Assembly: GCA_022562795.1 (NCBI GenBank) | Contig: JADFOP010000063.1 | Location: forward strand, 1-6,811 | Length of the DNA: 6,811 nt | Direction of reading: 5' to 3' | Source: Nitrospinota bacterium | GTDB lineage: Bacteria > JADFOP01 | Shown here: positions 1 to 6,811 of the stretch, piece after piece | How positions within the stretch are numbered: position 1 is the first letter of the stretch | Layout: the number at the start of each line of letters is the position of its first letter | The notes under the pieces: model-generated | Told to the model about the DNA's origin: nothing | Database searches by the model: none | Seen by the model: the letters and a program-made list of their open reading frames with translations, nothing else | Made by a program: the position numbers and the translations under genes

Positions 1-282
1 GATGTCGCCTTCTACGGTGGTCTTGAGCTTGTCCGGTTGAGACGGGATTCCGCGCACCTCCAGTGCGCCTGCTAGGGTCCCGACCAGTCACCCGGCGACG
101 GCGGCCACGATGTGGTCGAGGGTCGAGGGCACATCTTCCTCTGGCTCTAGACCATAGAATTCCTTAATGCGGCCGTGGACGCCGTATGGGACCGCCTCTT
201 CGAAGTCCTCGATGTATGCATGGCGGAGCGGCGGCTTTAGCTGCTCGATGCGAACCTGTGTGGTGTGGATGAGTTCACTCAC
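1..282 (-). CDS. OsmC/Ohr-family protein, predicted selenoprotein (in-frame UGA = Sec65), 3' end outside window
   Basis: The frame starts at GTG 282-280, preceded by AAGGAG at 295-290 with 7 bases spacing. It reads 64 residues to a TGA at 88-90, then continues without a stop for 29 more codons to the window edge. Residues before the TGA include STLDHIVAAVAG and residues after it LVGTLAGALEVRGIP and KLKTTVEGDI. This is the central helix and following strand of OsmC-family proteins, in which the TGA position is normally cysteine (the redox-active Cys of Ohr/OsmC peroxide reductases). A SECIS-like stem-loop lies at 82-43. I infer selenocysteine insertion and a thiol/selenol peroxidase-type role in the cytoplasm. 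The start overlaps the uvrC stop by 8 bases (GTGAGTGA), so translation is probably coupled. A Cys-to-stop mutation or base error is the alternative, but the stem-loop makes it less likely. Sec machinery (selA/B/C/D) is not in this window. Confidence 0.82.
43..82 (-). promoter_or_regulatory. Putative bacterial SECIS element
   Basis: Read on the minus strand just after the TGA, CGGGA (82-78) pairs with UCCCG (47-43). Inside this, GCGCAC (68-63) pairs perfectly with GUGCGC (57-52) around the loop UGGAG (62-58). The loop starts 25 bases after the UGA and has G at its second position; if U62 and G58 wobble-pair, the loop becomes GGA. These features fit the known bacterial SECIS pattern: a hairpin inside the coding region shortly after UGA, a small apical loop with an early G, and a lower helix separated by an internal loop. 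Its role would be to bind SelB carrying Sec-tRNA and GTP. Pairing was worked out by eye; no folding energy was computed. Confidence 0.75.
88..90 (-). other. In-frame UGA codon, predicted selenocysteine (residue 65)
   Basis: The codon falls between AAVAG and LVGTLAG, where OsmC-family members carry their conserved cysteine. The frame and the family similarity both continue beyond it. Recoding as Sec is inferred from the position together with the downstream stem-loop. Confidence 0.8.
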
Positions 283-2180
283 GTTTCATCTCCTTTATGT
301 CAGGTGGGTGGATTGGCCCGACGCTGAGCGCCTTGTGGAGCGCTTCGGCCAACTTTCGTGGGATGGCGGCGCGGCGGGCGACCTCTTCTGGCGTGGCTTC
401 GCGCAGCCGCTTGAGAGACCGGAAGGCCCTGAAAATCTGCTGCTTGCGTTTGGCGCCGATGCCTGGCACCTCGTCCAAGACGCTCCGGAGTGTCTGTTTT
501 TTACCCAGGGTTGCGTGATAGGCCCGCGCGAACCTGTGGGCCTCATCGCGGATGCGCTGGAGGAGGAAGAGCGCGCCTGAGCTTCGGGAGAATAGCACCG
601 GGTTTTTCCGCTCCGGCAGGTAGACCCTTTCAGAGGCCCAGCGGGCCGAGCCCTGCGGGCGGTCCGGCTCCTTGGCCAGGGCGGCCACGGCGAGGCTCCA
701 CACAAAGGTCCCTCATGGCCGCCAGAGCGATATTGAGCTGTCCCTTGCCGCCGTCCACAAGGAGAAGGTCCGGAAGGTCCCCATCCTCCAGGCCCCGGCG
801 AAAACGACGGGCGAGAACCTCGGCCATCATGCCGTAGTCGTCGGGGCCCTCGACCGTCCGGATGCGGTACTTGCGGTAGCCCCGCTTGGCGGGCTTGCCC
901 TCGACGAAGCGCACGATGCTTCCGGCGGCCAGGGTGCCGCCTAGGGCGGAGATGTCCACGCACTCGATGGTCGAGGGCGCGCGGCTCAGCCGGAGCTTGG
1001 AGGCCAACTCTTCCCGGACATCCTCCAGGGCCTCGCTCTCGTCGTCCCGTCGTCGGAAAGCCTGCTCGGCGTTCCGGCAGGCCAGGACCACAAGCTGGCG
1101 AGCTTCGCCTCGTTTAGGCGCCCGGAGCCGCACGGGACGGCCCCTGCGCTCCGAGAGCACCGCCTCCAGGGCCTCGGCCTCAGGAACCTCGATGGGCAAG
1201 AGCACCTCCTCCGGCAAGACCTCCTCGTTTAGGTAAAAGCGCGCCAGGAAGTCGGCCAGTACCGCCTCGTCGGGCAGGTGCATCCGGCCGAAGTGGTGCG
1301 CCTCGCCGCCTACGAGATTGCCGCCTCGGACCGTGAGCCGCTGGACGGTCAGCCGCTCACCCTCGCGGTAGAGGCCCAAGAGGTCCTGGTTACGCTTGAG
1401 CGCCTGCCGGGCCACCTTCTGGCGCTCTACGGTCCGCTCGATTGCCTGGAGCCGACGCCAGATGCGGCCCGCTTCCTCGAAGCGGAGCCCGTCGCTGGCC
1501 CGCCTCATCTCGGCGGTGAGCGTGCGGATGAGCTCGTCGCTTCGGCCCTCCAGGTGGAGAATCACCTGGCGGACCAGCCCGTCGTATTCCTCACGGGTCG
1601 TATAGCCCTCCACGCAGGGACCCACGCACTGCTTGATATCGTAATAGAGGCACGGTCGGCTGCGTCCGCGAAAGACGGTGTCAGAGCAGGAGCGTATGGG
1701 GAAGATCTTGAAGAGCTCCCGAACGGTGGAGCGGGTCTCAGCGGCCGAGGCGTAGGGGCCGAAATAGCGGGCGCCGTCGGTTGGCGGCCCATGGGGCAGG
1801 CGCACCACCTCGAGCCTCGGCCAGAGGTGCGCGGTGTCGAGCTTGAGGGAGACCAGGGTCTTGTCGTCCTTGAGGTCAACGTTGAACAGCGGCCTGTGCT
1901 CCTTGATGAGAACGTCCTCCAGCAGCACCGCCTCCTTTTCCGTGTCGGTCACCAGAACGTCGATGTCTTTCAGGCGGGCCAGAAGAAATGGAATCTGGTG
2001 GCGGGCGTCGGCCCCTGCCCGGAAGTAGCTTCTGACCCGGCTTCGTAAGTCCTTGGCCTTGCCCACGTAGAGGACCTCGCCCTTCCCTCCTTTGAAGAGG
2101 TAGACGCCAGAAGAGGCGGGGAGCTCCTCGATGATTGCCTCGAGGCGTTCCGATGAGGAGGTCTTCCTTGCGGTCGTCAT
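275..2180 (-). CDS. uvrC: Excinuclease ABC subunit C (UvrC), frame interrupted near 695-715
   Basis: UvrC makes both incisions around a lesion held by UvrB. From ATG 2180 the first frame (516 residues to a stop at 630) shows a GIY-YIG nuclease domain (GVY 25-27, YVG 38-40, Glu88 in LLED). It has four cysteines at 165, 177, 185 and 189 with the C-X11-C-X7-C-X3-C spacing of the UvrC iron-sulfur site. A UVR motif that contacts UvrB lies near 219-254. The RNase H-like second nuclease begins with VDIS (Asp409) and LVDGGKGQ (Asp476). The rest is in the next frame, from about 703 to 278: AVAALAKEPD, the catalytic His in RDEAHRF (His codon 538-536), and tandem helix-hairpin-helix DNA-binding motifs including VPGIGAKR. 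The switch needs one extra or two missing bases. All domains are present, so a sequence error or very recent mutation is likelier than decay. It starts 10 bases after uvrB. The Shine-Dalgarno AAGG at 2192-2189 overlaps the uvrB stop. Confidence 0.95.
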
Positions 2181-2190
2181 GTGTCGAACC

Positions 2191-4179
2191 TTACCTGATC
2201 TGAAGCTCCATTCCCTCGAGCTCAAAGACGCGGTCTCGAAGCTCTGCGGCCCTCTCGAACTCGTAGGCCTCGGCCGCCCGTCGCATCTCCTTCTTTAGGT
2301 CGGCCACCAGCCGCGGCACCTCTTCGGGCGGCACGTCACCGAAAGGATCGTCGGCCGGCACGGTGACATAGTCGGCTTCGTAAACACTCTTGATGAGCTC
2401 GTGGATGTCTTTGACGATGGTTTCCGGCGTGATGCCGTGTTCGGCGTTGTAGGCGAGCTGCAGCTCGCGTCGGCGCCGGGTCTCATCCACGGCCCGACTC
2501 AGGCTCTTCGTCATGGTGTCGGCGTACATGATGACGGTGCCGTGGACGTTTCGGGCCGCCCGCCCGATAGTCTGAATGAGGCTCCTTGCGCTTCGCAGAA
2601 ACCCTTCCTTATCAGCGTCCAGAATTGCCACGAGGGAGACCTCGGGAAGATCGAGCCCCTCCCGAAGCAGGTTGATGCCGATCAAGACGTCGAAGACCCC
2701 GAGCCTGAGGTCGCGGATGATCTCCGTTCGGGCCAGGGTGTGGATGTCGCTGTGGAGGTAACGTACCTTCACACCGAGGTCAGCGTAGTAGTTGGTGAGC
2801 TCTTCGGCCATGCGTTTGGTAAGGGTGGTGACCAGGCTCCGCTCGCCCCTCTCCACCCGCCGGGTAATCTCCTCCAATAGGTCGTCCACTTGGCCCCGGG
2901 CGGGCTTGACAACGACCTCGGGGTCCATGAGGCCCGTGGGCCGGATAATTTGCTCCACCACCACGCCCTGGCTGGCTCTAAGCTCGTAGTCGGCAGGTGT
3001 GGCCGAGACGTAAACGACCTGGCCGACCTTAGCGCTGAACTCCTCAAAGTTGAGAGGCCGGTTATCGAGTGCCGAAGGAAGACGGAAGCCGTACTCCACG
3101 AGGGTCTCTTTGCGGGAGCGGTCGCCGTGGTACATGCCTCCTAGCTGGGGGATGGTGGCGTGGCTCTCGTCTATGATGCAGAGGAAGTCTTCGGGGAAGT
3201 AATCAAGAAGGACGTGGGGCGGCTCGCCGGGCCCTCTGCCGTCGATGTGCATCGAGTAGTTCTCGATGCCCTGGCAGTGGCCGAGCTCGCGGAGCATCTC
3301 CAGGTCGAAGCGGGTCCGCTGCTCGATCCTCTGGGCCTCGAGGAGCTTATCCTGGGCACGAAGCTCGCCCAGGCGCTCCTCCAGCTCCCGCTCAATATCG
3401 CGGCTGGCCCGGGCCAGGTTGTCCGCCGAGGTGACGTAGTGGCTGCCTGGGTAGAGGCGCACCTTCTGGCGGCGCCCCAAGGCCTCTCCCCGCAAGGGGT
3501 CGATCTCGTAGATGGCGTCCACGTAGTCGCCGAAAAACTCTACCCGCACGGCGCGGTCCTCCTCGTAGGCCGGGAAGATGTCCACAACGTCGCCCCTAAC
3601 ACGGAAGCTGCCCCGGTGGAAGTCCACGTCGTTGCGGCTGTACTGGATCTCCACGAGCCGCTCCATGAGGGCGTCGCGGCCGAGCTCGCGCTGGTCCTCG
3701 AAGAGGATGAGCATGTTGCGGTAGTCCGCCGGCGATCCTATGCCGTAGATGCACGAGACACTGGCAACGATTACGACGTCACGTCGCTCCAGGAGGCTTC
3801 GGGTCGCCGAGTGGCGCATCTTGTCGATTTGGTCGTTGATGGAGGCATCCTTCTCGATGTAGGTGTCGGTGCGGGGCACGTAGGCTTCGGGCTGGTAGTA
3901 GTCGTAGTAGGAGACGAAAAACTCGACGGCGTTGTCCGGAAAGAGCTCGCGAAACTCTGTGTAGAGCTGGGCGGCGAGGGTCTTGTTGTGGGCGATGACC
4001 AGGGTGGGGCGGCCCCACCGCTCGATGACATTGGCCATGGTGAAGGTCTTGCCGCTGCCTGTGACCCCCAGAAGCACCTGGTGGGACAGCCCCTGATTGA
4101 GGCCGTCGGCCAGCGCCTCGATCGCCTTTGGCTGGTCGCCCTTGGGGGTAAAATCGCTAACGAGCTTGAACGGTCCCAT
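2191..4179 (-). CDS. uvrB: Excinuclease ABC subunit B (UvrB), damage-verifying helicase
   Basis: UvrB takes over the lesion from UvrA, inserts its beta-hairpin between the strands and recruits UvrC. The 662-residue product has the family's usual length and start ([16 protein letters not shown]). Visible elements are the Q-motif-like GDQPKAI (15-20), Walker A GVTGSGKT (38-45), the aromatic beta-hairpin [12 protein letters not shown] (91-102), Walker B DESH (337-340), and motif [10 protein letters not shown] (536-543). A C-terminal UVR domain (about 622-657, with [15 protein letters not shown]) pairs with the matching motif in UvrC. The frame stays open upstream to 4647, but that stretch only mirrors the carboxypeptidase gene on the other strand. 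ATG 4179 matches the family start. No Shine-Dalgarno precedes it, and a promoter sits 7 bases away, so the message may be leaderless. It is the first gene of a uvrB-uvrC-osmC unit. I saw no LexA-type operator. Confidence 0.98.
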   Translation of the reverse strand: MGPFKLVSDFTPKGDQPKAIEALADGLNQGLSHQVLLGVTGSGKTFTMANVIERWGRPTLVIAHNKTLAAQLYTEFRELFPDNAVEFFVSYYDYYQPEAYVPRTDTYIEKDASINDQIDKMRHSATRSLLERRDVVIVASVSCIYGIGSPADYRNMLILFEDQRELGRDALMERLVEIQYSRNDVDFHRGSFRVRGDVVDIFPAYEEDRAVRVEFFGDYVDAIYEIDPLRGEALGRRQKVRLYPGSHYVTSADNLARASRDIERELEERLGELRAQDKLLEAQRIEQRTRFDLEMLRELGHCQGIENYSMHIDGRGPGEPPHVLLDYFPEDFLCIIDESHATIPQLGGMYHGDRSRKETLVEYGFRLPSALDNRPLNFEEFSAKVGQVVYVSATPADYELRASQGVVVEQIIRPTGLMDPEVVVKPARGQVDDLLEEITRRVERGERSLVTTLTKRMAEELTNYYADLGVKVRYLHSDIHTLARTEIIRDLRLGVFDVLIGINLLREGLDLPEVSLVAILDADKEGFLRSARSLIQTIGRAARNVHGTVIMYADTMTKSLSRAVDETRRRRELQLAYNAEHGITPETIVKDIHELIKSVYEADYVTVPADDPFGDVPPEEVPRLVADLKKEMRRAAEAYEFERAAELRDRVFELEGMELQIR

Positions 4180-4186
4180 ATAGCAA

Positions 4187-4215
4187 ATGATATCGTAGGG
4201 AGTGAGAAGCGGCAA
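4187..4215 (-). promoter_or_regulatory. Putative sigma70-type promoter of uvrB, predicted leaderless
   Basis: On the minus strand TTGCCG (4215-4210) and TATCAT (4192-4187) are separated by 17 bases. Initiation about 7 bases after the -10 box would fall at 4180/4179, at the uvrB ATG itself. The absence of a ribosome binding site before that ATG agrees with a leaderless transcript. Inferred by eye. Confidence 0.5.
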
Positions 4216-4257
4216 GGTGGGGTGGCTGCGTCTTAGCCGGCGGGGTGGGGAAAGTCC

Positions 4258-4285
4258 TTGCGCCAGCCTCGCCTTGAGGTATAAT
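4258..4285 (+). promoter_or_regulatory. Putative sigma70-type promoter of the carboxypeptidase-nth operon
   Basis: A perfect -10 box TATAAT (4280-4285) is preceded by TTGCGC (4258-4263) with a 16-base spacer. Initiation near 4292 would give a leader of about 96 bases before ATG 4388. It diverges from the uvrB promoter, with the two -35 boxes about 42 bases apart. Confidence 0.55.
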
Positions 4286-4293
4286 GACGGTTG

Positions 4294-4310
4294 CGCCCCC
4301 TCCGGGGGCG
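4294..4310 (+). promoter_or_regulatory. GC-rich hairpin in the leader of the carboxypeptidase gene
   Basis: CGCCCCC (4294-4300) and GGGGGCG (4304-4310) form a perfect 7-base-pair stem with a TCC loop. It begins within a few bases of the predicted transcript start. It could protect the 5' end of the mRNA or influence early elongation. It is not followed by a T-run, so it is not a standard terminator. The function is unknown. Confidence 0.4.
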
Positions 4311-4387
4311 TTACCTGCGCCAGACCACCAGTCGGATGGATCGAGGGAGGGGAAGATTCCGCCCGAAGGGGTGACGGAGATACCTCT

Positions 4388-5545
4388 ATGCGATCACGCT
4401 CCTTGTGCCCAGCCGTCGTACTCCTCCTGACCGCAACCCTCCATTTGGGCCTTTTTGACCCGTCTTCTGCCGCCGAGCGCCGGAAGTTCGTCAAACCACC
4501 CACGTACCAGACCGCTGTCCTCATGGAGCCCGAGACGGGCCAGTACCTCATCGAAGATGAACCCCACAAGCTCTGGCCCCCGGCTAGCCTCACCAAGATA
4601 ATGACCATGCTCATAGTGATGGAGAAGCTCAAGGAGGGGACCATCAAGCTTACCGATCCCGTTCAAGCAAGTGCCAAGGCCTCAAGGATGGGTGGTTCCC
4701 AGATTTACCTCAAGCACCGGGAGGTCTTCTCTGTCGAGGACCTCATGCGGGCGGTGGTCATTGCCAGCGCGAACGACGCCACCATGGCGCTGGCCGAGCA
4801 CATTGGGGGAAGCGAAGCCGGTTTCATCGAGTTGATGAACATCCGGGCCGAGGAGCTGGGAATGCACGATAGCCGCTTTTACTCCGTCCACGGCCTGCCA
4901 CCAGACCCCGGAGAAAGGGAAGACGTTACCACCGCACACGACATGGCGTTGCTCGCCCGCGAGCTGGTGAAATACCCCAATATTCTCGAGTGGGGCTCCG
5001 TTCGTCGGGCGACCATTCGGAACGGCAAGTTCGTACTTCGCAATCTCAACACGCTCATCAAGACCTTCCGGGGAGCCGACGGGCTAAAGACGGGCCACTA
5101 CGCCAAGGCGGGCTTCAACGTGGTGGCCACCGCCAAGCGGAGGGGGACGCGCTTCGTCGCCGTCGTCTTGGGGGCCCCCACAGACAGGGAACGATTCAGC
5201 GAGGCGGCCCGACTCCTCGCCCTCGGCTTCAACCTCTACCGCAGGGTCGAGGCCATCAAGGCCGGAGAGCCGGCGGGCAAGAAGGTGATCGTCTACTCCA
5301 GCCTCGCGAGCGAGGTGGAGCCCGTGGCTGCCCACGACGTCGTTCTATTGCTGAGCCGTGCGGAGGTCAAGAAGCTGGTCAAGACGGTGAACGTCAGCGA
5401 GGCAGTCACCGCACCGGTGGAGAAAGGCCAGCGGATGGGCGAAATCATCTGGATTGTGGACGGAGCGGTGAAAGGCTCAACACCCCTAGTGGCGGCCAAA
5501 CGGGTGGAATATGCCAGCTGGCTCCGTCGGCTCCTCCCTTATTGA
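4388..5545 (+). CDS. D-alanyl-D-alanine carboxypeptidase, peptidase S11 / PBP5-PBP6 type
   Basis: This enzyme removes the terminal D-Ala from peptidoglycan pentapeptides in the periplasm, limiting cross-linking. The 385-residue product has all three active-site motifs of serine penicillin-binding proteins: SLTK (Ser67, Lys70), SAN (127-129) and KTG (234-236, in DGLKTGHY). An N-terminal signal peptide (hydrophobic core about 8-22) ends near SSAA at 26-29. Residues from about 285 to 370 fit the beta-rich PBP5 C-terminal domain. The last residues ([10 protein letters not shown]) form an amphipathic tail like the membrane anchor of DacA/DacC. ATG 4388 was chosen because GGAG (4376-4379) lies 8 bases upstream and the signal peptide follows directly. 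An in-frame GTG at 4202 lies before the promoter and is unlikely. The subgroup (dacA, dacC or dacD) cannot be decided from sequence, so no symbol is given. It is first in an operon with nth. Confidence 0.95.
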   Translation: MRSRSLCPAVVLLLTATLHLGLFDPSSAAERRKFVKPPTYQTAVLMEPETGQYLIEDEPHKLWPPASLTKIMTMLIVMEKLKEGTIKLTDPVQASAKASRMGGSQIYLKHREVFSVEDLMRAVVIASANDATMALAEHIGGSEAGFIELMNIRAEELGMHDSRFYSVHGLPPDPGEREDVTTAHDMALLARELVKYPNILEWGSVRRATIRNGKFVLRNLNTLIKTFRGADGLKTGHYAKAGFNVVATAKRRGTRFVAVVLGAPTDRERFSEAARLLALGFNLYRRVEAIKAGEPAGKKVIVYSSLASEVEPVAAHDVVLLLSRAEVKKLVKTVNVSEAVTAPVEKGQRMGEIIWIVDGAVKGSTPLVAAKRVEYASWLRRLLPY

Positions 5546-5560
5546 GCGAGGCGCCTGGTC

Positions 5561-6280
5561 ATGAGGCCGTCCGACCTTTCCTCGAGCCAATCCCTCCGCT
5601 CCCAGCTCCAGACCGATGAGCTCCAACCGGCTGAAGCCATTGGCCCGGTGTTGGCTATTCTCACCGAAGCGGCCCGTCGTTGGCAGGTGCCCGTCGTCAC
5701 CGAGATGGCTCGAACCCGGCGAGACCCCTTCCGGGTGCTGATCGCCTGTGTTCTGAGCTCGCGCACTAAGGACGAGGTAACTGGTGAGGCCGCCCAACGC
5801 CTCTTCGCCGCCGCCGACGGGCCCGAATCCCTCGAAGCCCTAGGACAGCGGCGAATCGCCAAGCTAATCTACCCCGTGGGCTTCTACAACACCAAGGCCC
5901 GCCATATCGTGTTGATTTGCCGAGAGCTCCGAAGACGGTGGGAGGGCCGCGTTCCCGAGGAGATGGAGGAGCTCCTCTCGTTGCCTGGCGTGGGCCGCAA
6001 GACGGCGAATCTGGTTCTCACCCAAGGTTTTGGCGCCCCGGGCATATGTGTCGATACCCACGTTCACCGCATCACGAATCGCTTGGGCTACGTACGGACC
6101 TCCACACCTGAGCAGACGGAGTTCGCCCTCAGAGAGAAGTTGCCGCCCGAATACTGGATCGTCATCAACGACCTTCTGGTTGCCTTCGGGCAGCACTGTT
6201 GCACGCCCATTTCACCCCACTGCTCCACCTGCCCGGTGTCGGCCCGCTGCTGGAGGGTGGGGGTGGAGCGCTCGCGCTAG
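5561..6280 (+). CDS. nth: Endonuclease III, DNA glycosylase/AP lyase with [4Fe-4S] cluster
   Basis: The enzyme excises oxidised pyrimidines and cuts the abasic site by beta-elimination in base excision repair. The 239-residue product shows the helix-hairpin-helix LPGVGRKT (141-148) with the catalytic lysine at 147. The catalytic aspartate is Asp165 in VDTHVHRI. The C-terminal cluster ligands are Cys214, 221, 224 and 230 with C-X6-C-X2-C-X5-C spacing; Cys213 is an extra neighbour. The motif that reads LSAQATD in the E. coli enzyme is LSSRTKD here (65-71), as in some divergent Nth-type enzymes, so the base-gap-filling Gln is Arg. About 25 N-terminal residues exceed the E. coli length (211). It follows the carboxypeptidase by 15 bases with GAGG at 5548-5551, indicating co-transcription. 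MutY is unlikely, because there is no extra C-terminal domain. Confidence 0.95.
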   Translation: MRPSDLSSSQSLRSQLQTDELQPAEAIGPVLAILTEAARRWQVPVVTEMARTRRDPFRVLIACVLSSRTKDEVTGEAAQRLFAAADGPESLEALGQRRIAKLIYPVGFYNTKARHIVLICRELRRRWEGRVPEEMEELLSLPGVGRKTANLVLTQGFGAPGICVDTHVHRITNRLGYVRTSTPEQTEFALREKLPPEYWIVINDLLVAFGQHCCTPISPHCSTCPVSARCWRVGVERSR

Positions 6281-6287
6281 AAGGAGG
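6281..6287 (+). promoter_or_regulatory. Strong ribosome binding site fixing a GTG start at 6295
   Basis: AAGGAGG follows the nth stop codon directly and sits 7 bases before GTG 6295. It decides the start of the next gene against the longer open frame that begins inside nth at 6199. Confidence 0.85.
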
Positions 6288-6294
6288 TCGGCCC

Positions 6295-6801
6295 GTGCTG
6301 CATCGCTACGTATTCTCGCTGCTGGGGATGGTCCTTCTGCTCCTGGGGGCTGGATCGAGCCGGGCCCAGGAGGGATGGGTCTCCTTGGTGCCGGGCCTGG
6401 AGTACCGGGTGGTGGCCTGGGAGCTTCCCGAGACAGGCTTCGGAGCGGACCTCCAGGTGCTGCGGGCCGACCCTGAGGTGGTGCGGCTAAAGGTGCTTGA
6501 CGCGAGGGACTTCGGCGGCGCCCGACTGACGGTCAGGGAATTCGCCAACCGAACAGGGGCCCTGGCGGTGATCAACGGCGGCTTCACGACGGCGCAAGAG
6601 AGCGGTACGTTTGCGTCACAAGGTTTTCCCGAGATTGCCTATGAAAGAATTCGCACTGACGTGATCGCTCAGGGCGGCATCCCGAATCTGTTGATGGTGA
6701 TCACCGTTCGGGTTTGGGCCGACGACAACGGCAACGTTCTCCTCGATGCCGGCGAATCGGTGGTTGAGCTTCATACCAAGATGGCCAGGAGCATCGAATA
6801 G
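6295..6801 (+). CDS. Secreted protein: phosphodiester-glycosidase (NAGPA/DUF2233-like) N-terminus joined to a pilin-like C-terminus; possibly chimeric
   Basis: Starting at GTG 6295 the frame encodes 168 residues. Residues 1-25 form a signal peptide (hydrophobic core VLLLLGAG, cleavage near SRA|QE). Residues 28-97 resemble the start of phosphodiester-glycosidase domain proteins: a PGLEY-type strand, LRADPEVVRLKVLDA, then LTVREFAN and AVINGGF. That family normally continues with a long beta-sandwich carrying further conserved Gly/Asp residues, and these are absent. After Phe97 the sequence changes to a 71-residue segment (TVRVWADDNGN, DAGESVVELHTKMA) that looks like the end of a minor pilin or prepilin-like protein. 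GC by eye falls from about 70% to roughly 55% at the same place. The result is either an assembly chimera, a recombination product, or an unusual short fusion. The first-half assignment is reasonably firm and the second tentative. It lies 14 bases after nth. Confidence 0.6.
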   Translation: MLHRYVFSLLGMVLLLLGAGSSRAQEGWVSLVPGLEYRVVAWELPETGFGADLQVLRADPEVVRLKVLDARDFGGARLTVREFANRTGALAVINGGFTTAQESGTFASQGFPEIAYERIRTDVIAQGGIPNLLMVITVRVWADDNGNVLLDAGESVVELHTKMARSIE

Positions 6802-6811
6802 TGACGCCCCC
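6801..6811 (+). CDS. Possible start of a further gene, cut by the window end
   Basis: GTG at 6801-6803 overlaps the preceding TAG by one base, and AGGAG (6787-6791) lies 9 bases upstream. Only three codons (V/M-T-P) are visible, so no identity can be given. Tight stop-start overlaps like this are common in pilin operons, which would agree with the pilin-like end of the preceding frame. Confidence 0.3.

Noticed and set aside
88-282. A complete 64-residue protein ending at the TGA
   Set aside because: Clear OsmC-family sequence continues in the same frame after the TGA, with a SECIS-like hairpin, so the fragment is not a finished gene.
695-715. Programmed ribosomal frameshift in uvrC
   Set aside because: I see no classic slippery heptamer or stimulatory structure, and uvrC is not known to use one. 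An error or mutation is simpler.
1278-2048. Plus-strand open frame (256 codons) opposite uvrC
   Set aside because: Antisense shadow of the GIY-YIG to mid region of uvrC, with no motif or convincing start site.
3160-4236. Long plus-strand open frame (358 codons) opposite uvrB
   Set aside because: It is a mirror of uvrB codons in high-GC DNA: Val/Leu/Asp-rich, without recognisable motifs, and uvrB is certain on the other strand.
4241-4270. GGGGAAAGTC stretch resembling a piece of RNase P RNA
   Set aside because: Only a few bases match; the second conserved block and the required pairing are absent.
4180-4387. LexA/SOS operator between the divergent genes
   Set aside because: I searched for CTGT-N8-ACAG and GAAC-N4-GTTC type boxes and found none. 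A lineage-specific box could be missed.
4180-4647. N-terminal extension of uvrB by 156 codons
   Set aside because: It covers the divergent promoters and the antisense of the carboxypeptidase gene. UvrB proteins start at [10 protein letters not shown].

Overview
High-GC bacterial chromosomal segment, probably from an uncultured Gram-negative-type lineage. The PBP5-type carboxypeptidase with a C-terminal amphipathic tail and the crowded, short-leader gene layout suggest this. The sequence alone does not place it more precisely; Deltaproteobacteria-like, NC10-like or Tectomicrobia-like groups are all possible. No tRNA, rRNA, CRISPR array or insertion sequence was seen.

Layout. Two gene sets diverge from a 208-base gap at 4180-4387. 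Leftward (minus strand): uvrB (4179-2191), then uvrC (2180-275) after 10 bases, then an OsmC-family gene (282 to beyond base 1) whose start overlaps the end of uvrC by 8 bases. Rightward (plus strand): a penicillin-binding-protein-5-like D-Ala-D-Ala carboxypeptidase (4388-5545), endonuclease III nth (5561-6280, gap 15), a secreted protein beginning as a phosphodiester-glycosidase family member (6295-6801, gap 14), and possibly another start at 6801. Each direction has a recognisable sigma70-type promoter in the gap. The uvrB promoter is placed so that the message would begin at, or one base before, the ATG.

The most interesting point is at the left edge. The OsmC-family frame meets a TGA at 88-90, exactly where the family has its redox cysteine. 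The same frame continues after it with clear OsmC sequence to the window edge. A strong two-part stem-loop with a UGGAG apical loop lies just downstream of the TGA, as expected of a bacterial SECIS element. The gene is therefore best read as a selenoprotein, with Sec at residue 65. The short ORF ending at the TGA is not the whole gene.

Two anomalies affect sequence trust. uvrC has a frame change near 695-715 that splits an otherwise complete protein. The last plus-strand gene changes from a phosphodiester-glycosidase N-terminus to an unrelated, pilin-like C-terminus at about 6586, with a visible GC drop. This looks like an assembly chimera or a recombination junction.

Functionally this is a repair-and-envelope neighbourhood. 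UvrB and UvrC perform damage verification and dual incision in nucleotide excision repair. Nth handles oxidised pyrimidines in base excision repair. OsmC-type proteins reduce organic hydroperoxides. The carboxypeptidase trims peptidoglycan stem peptides.
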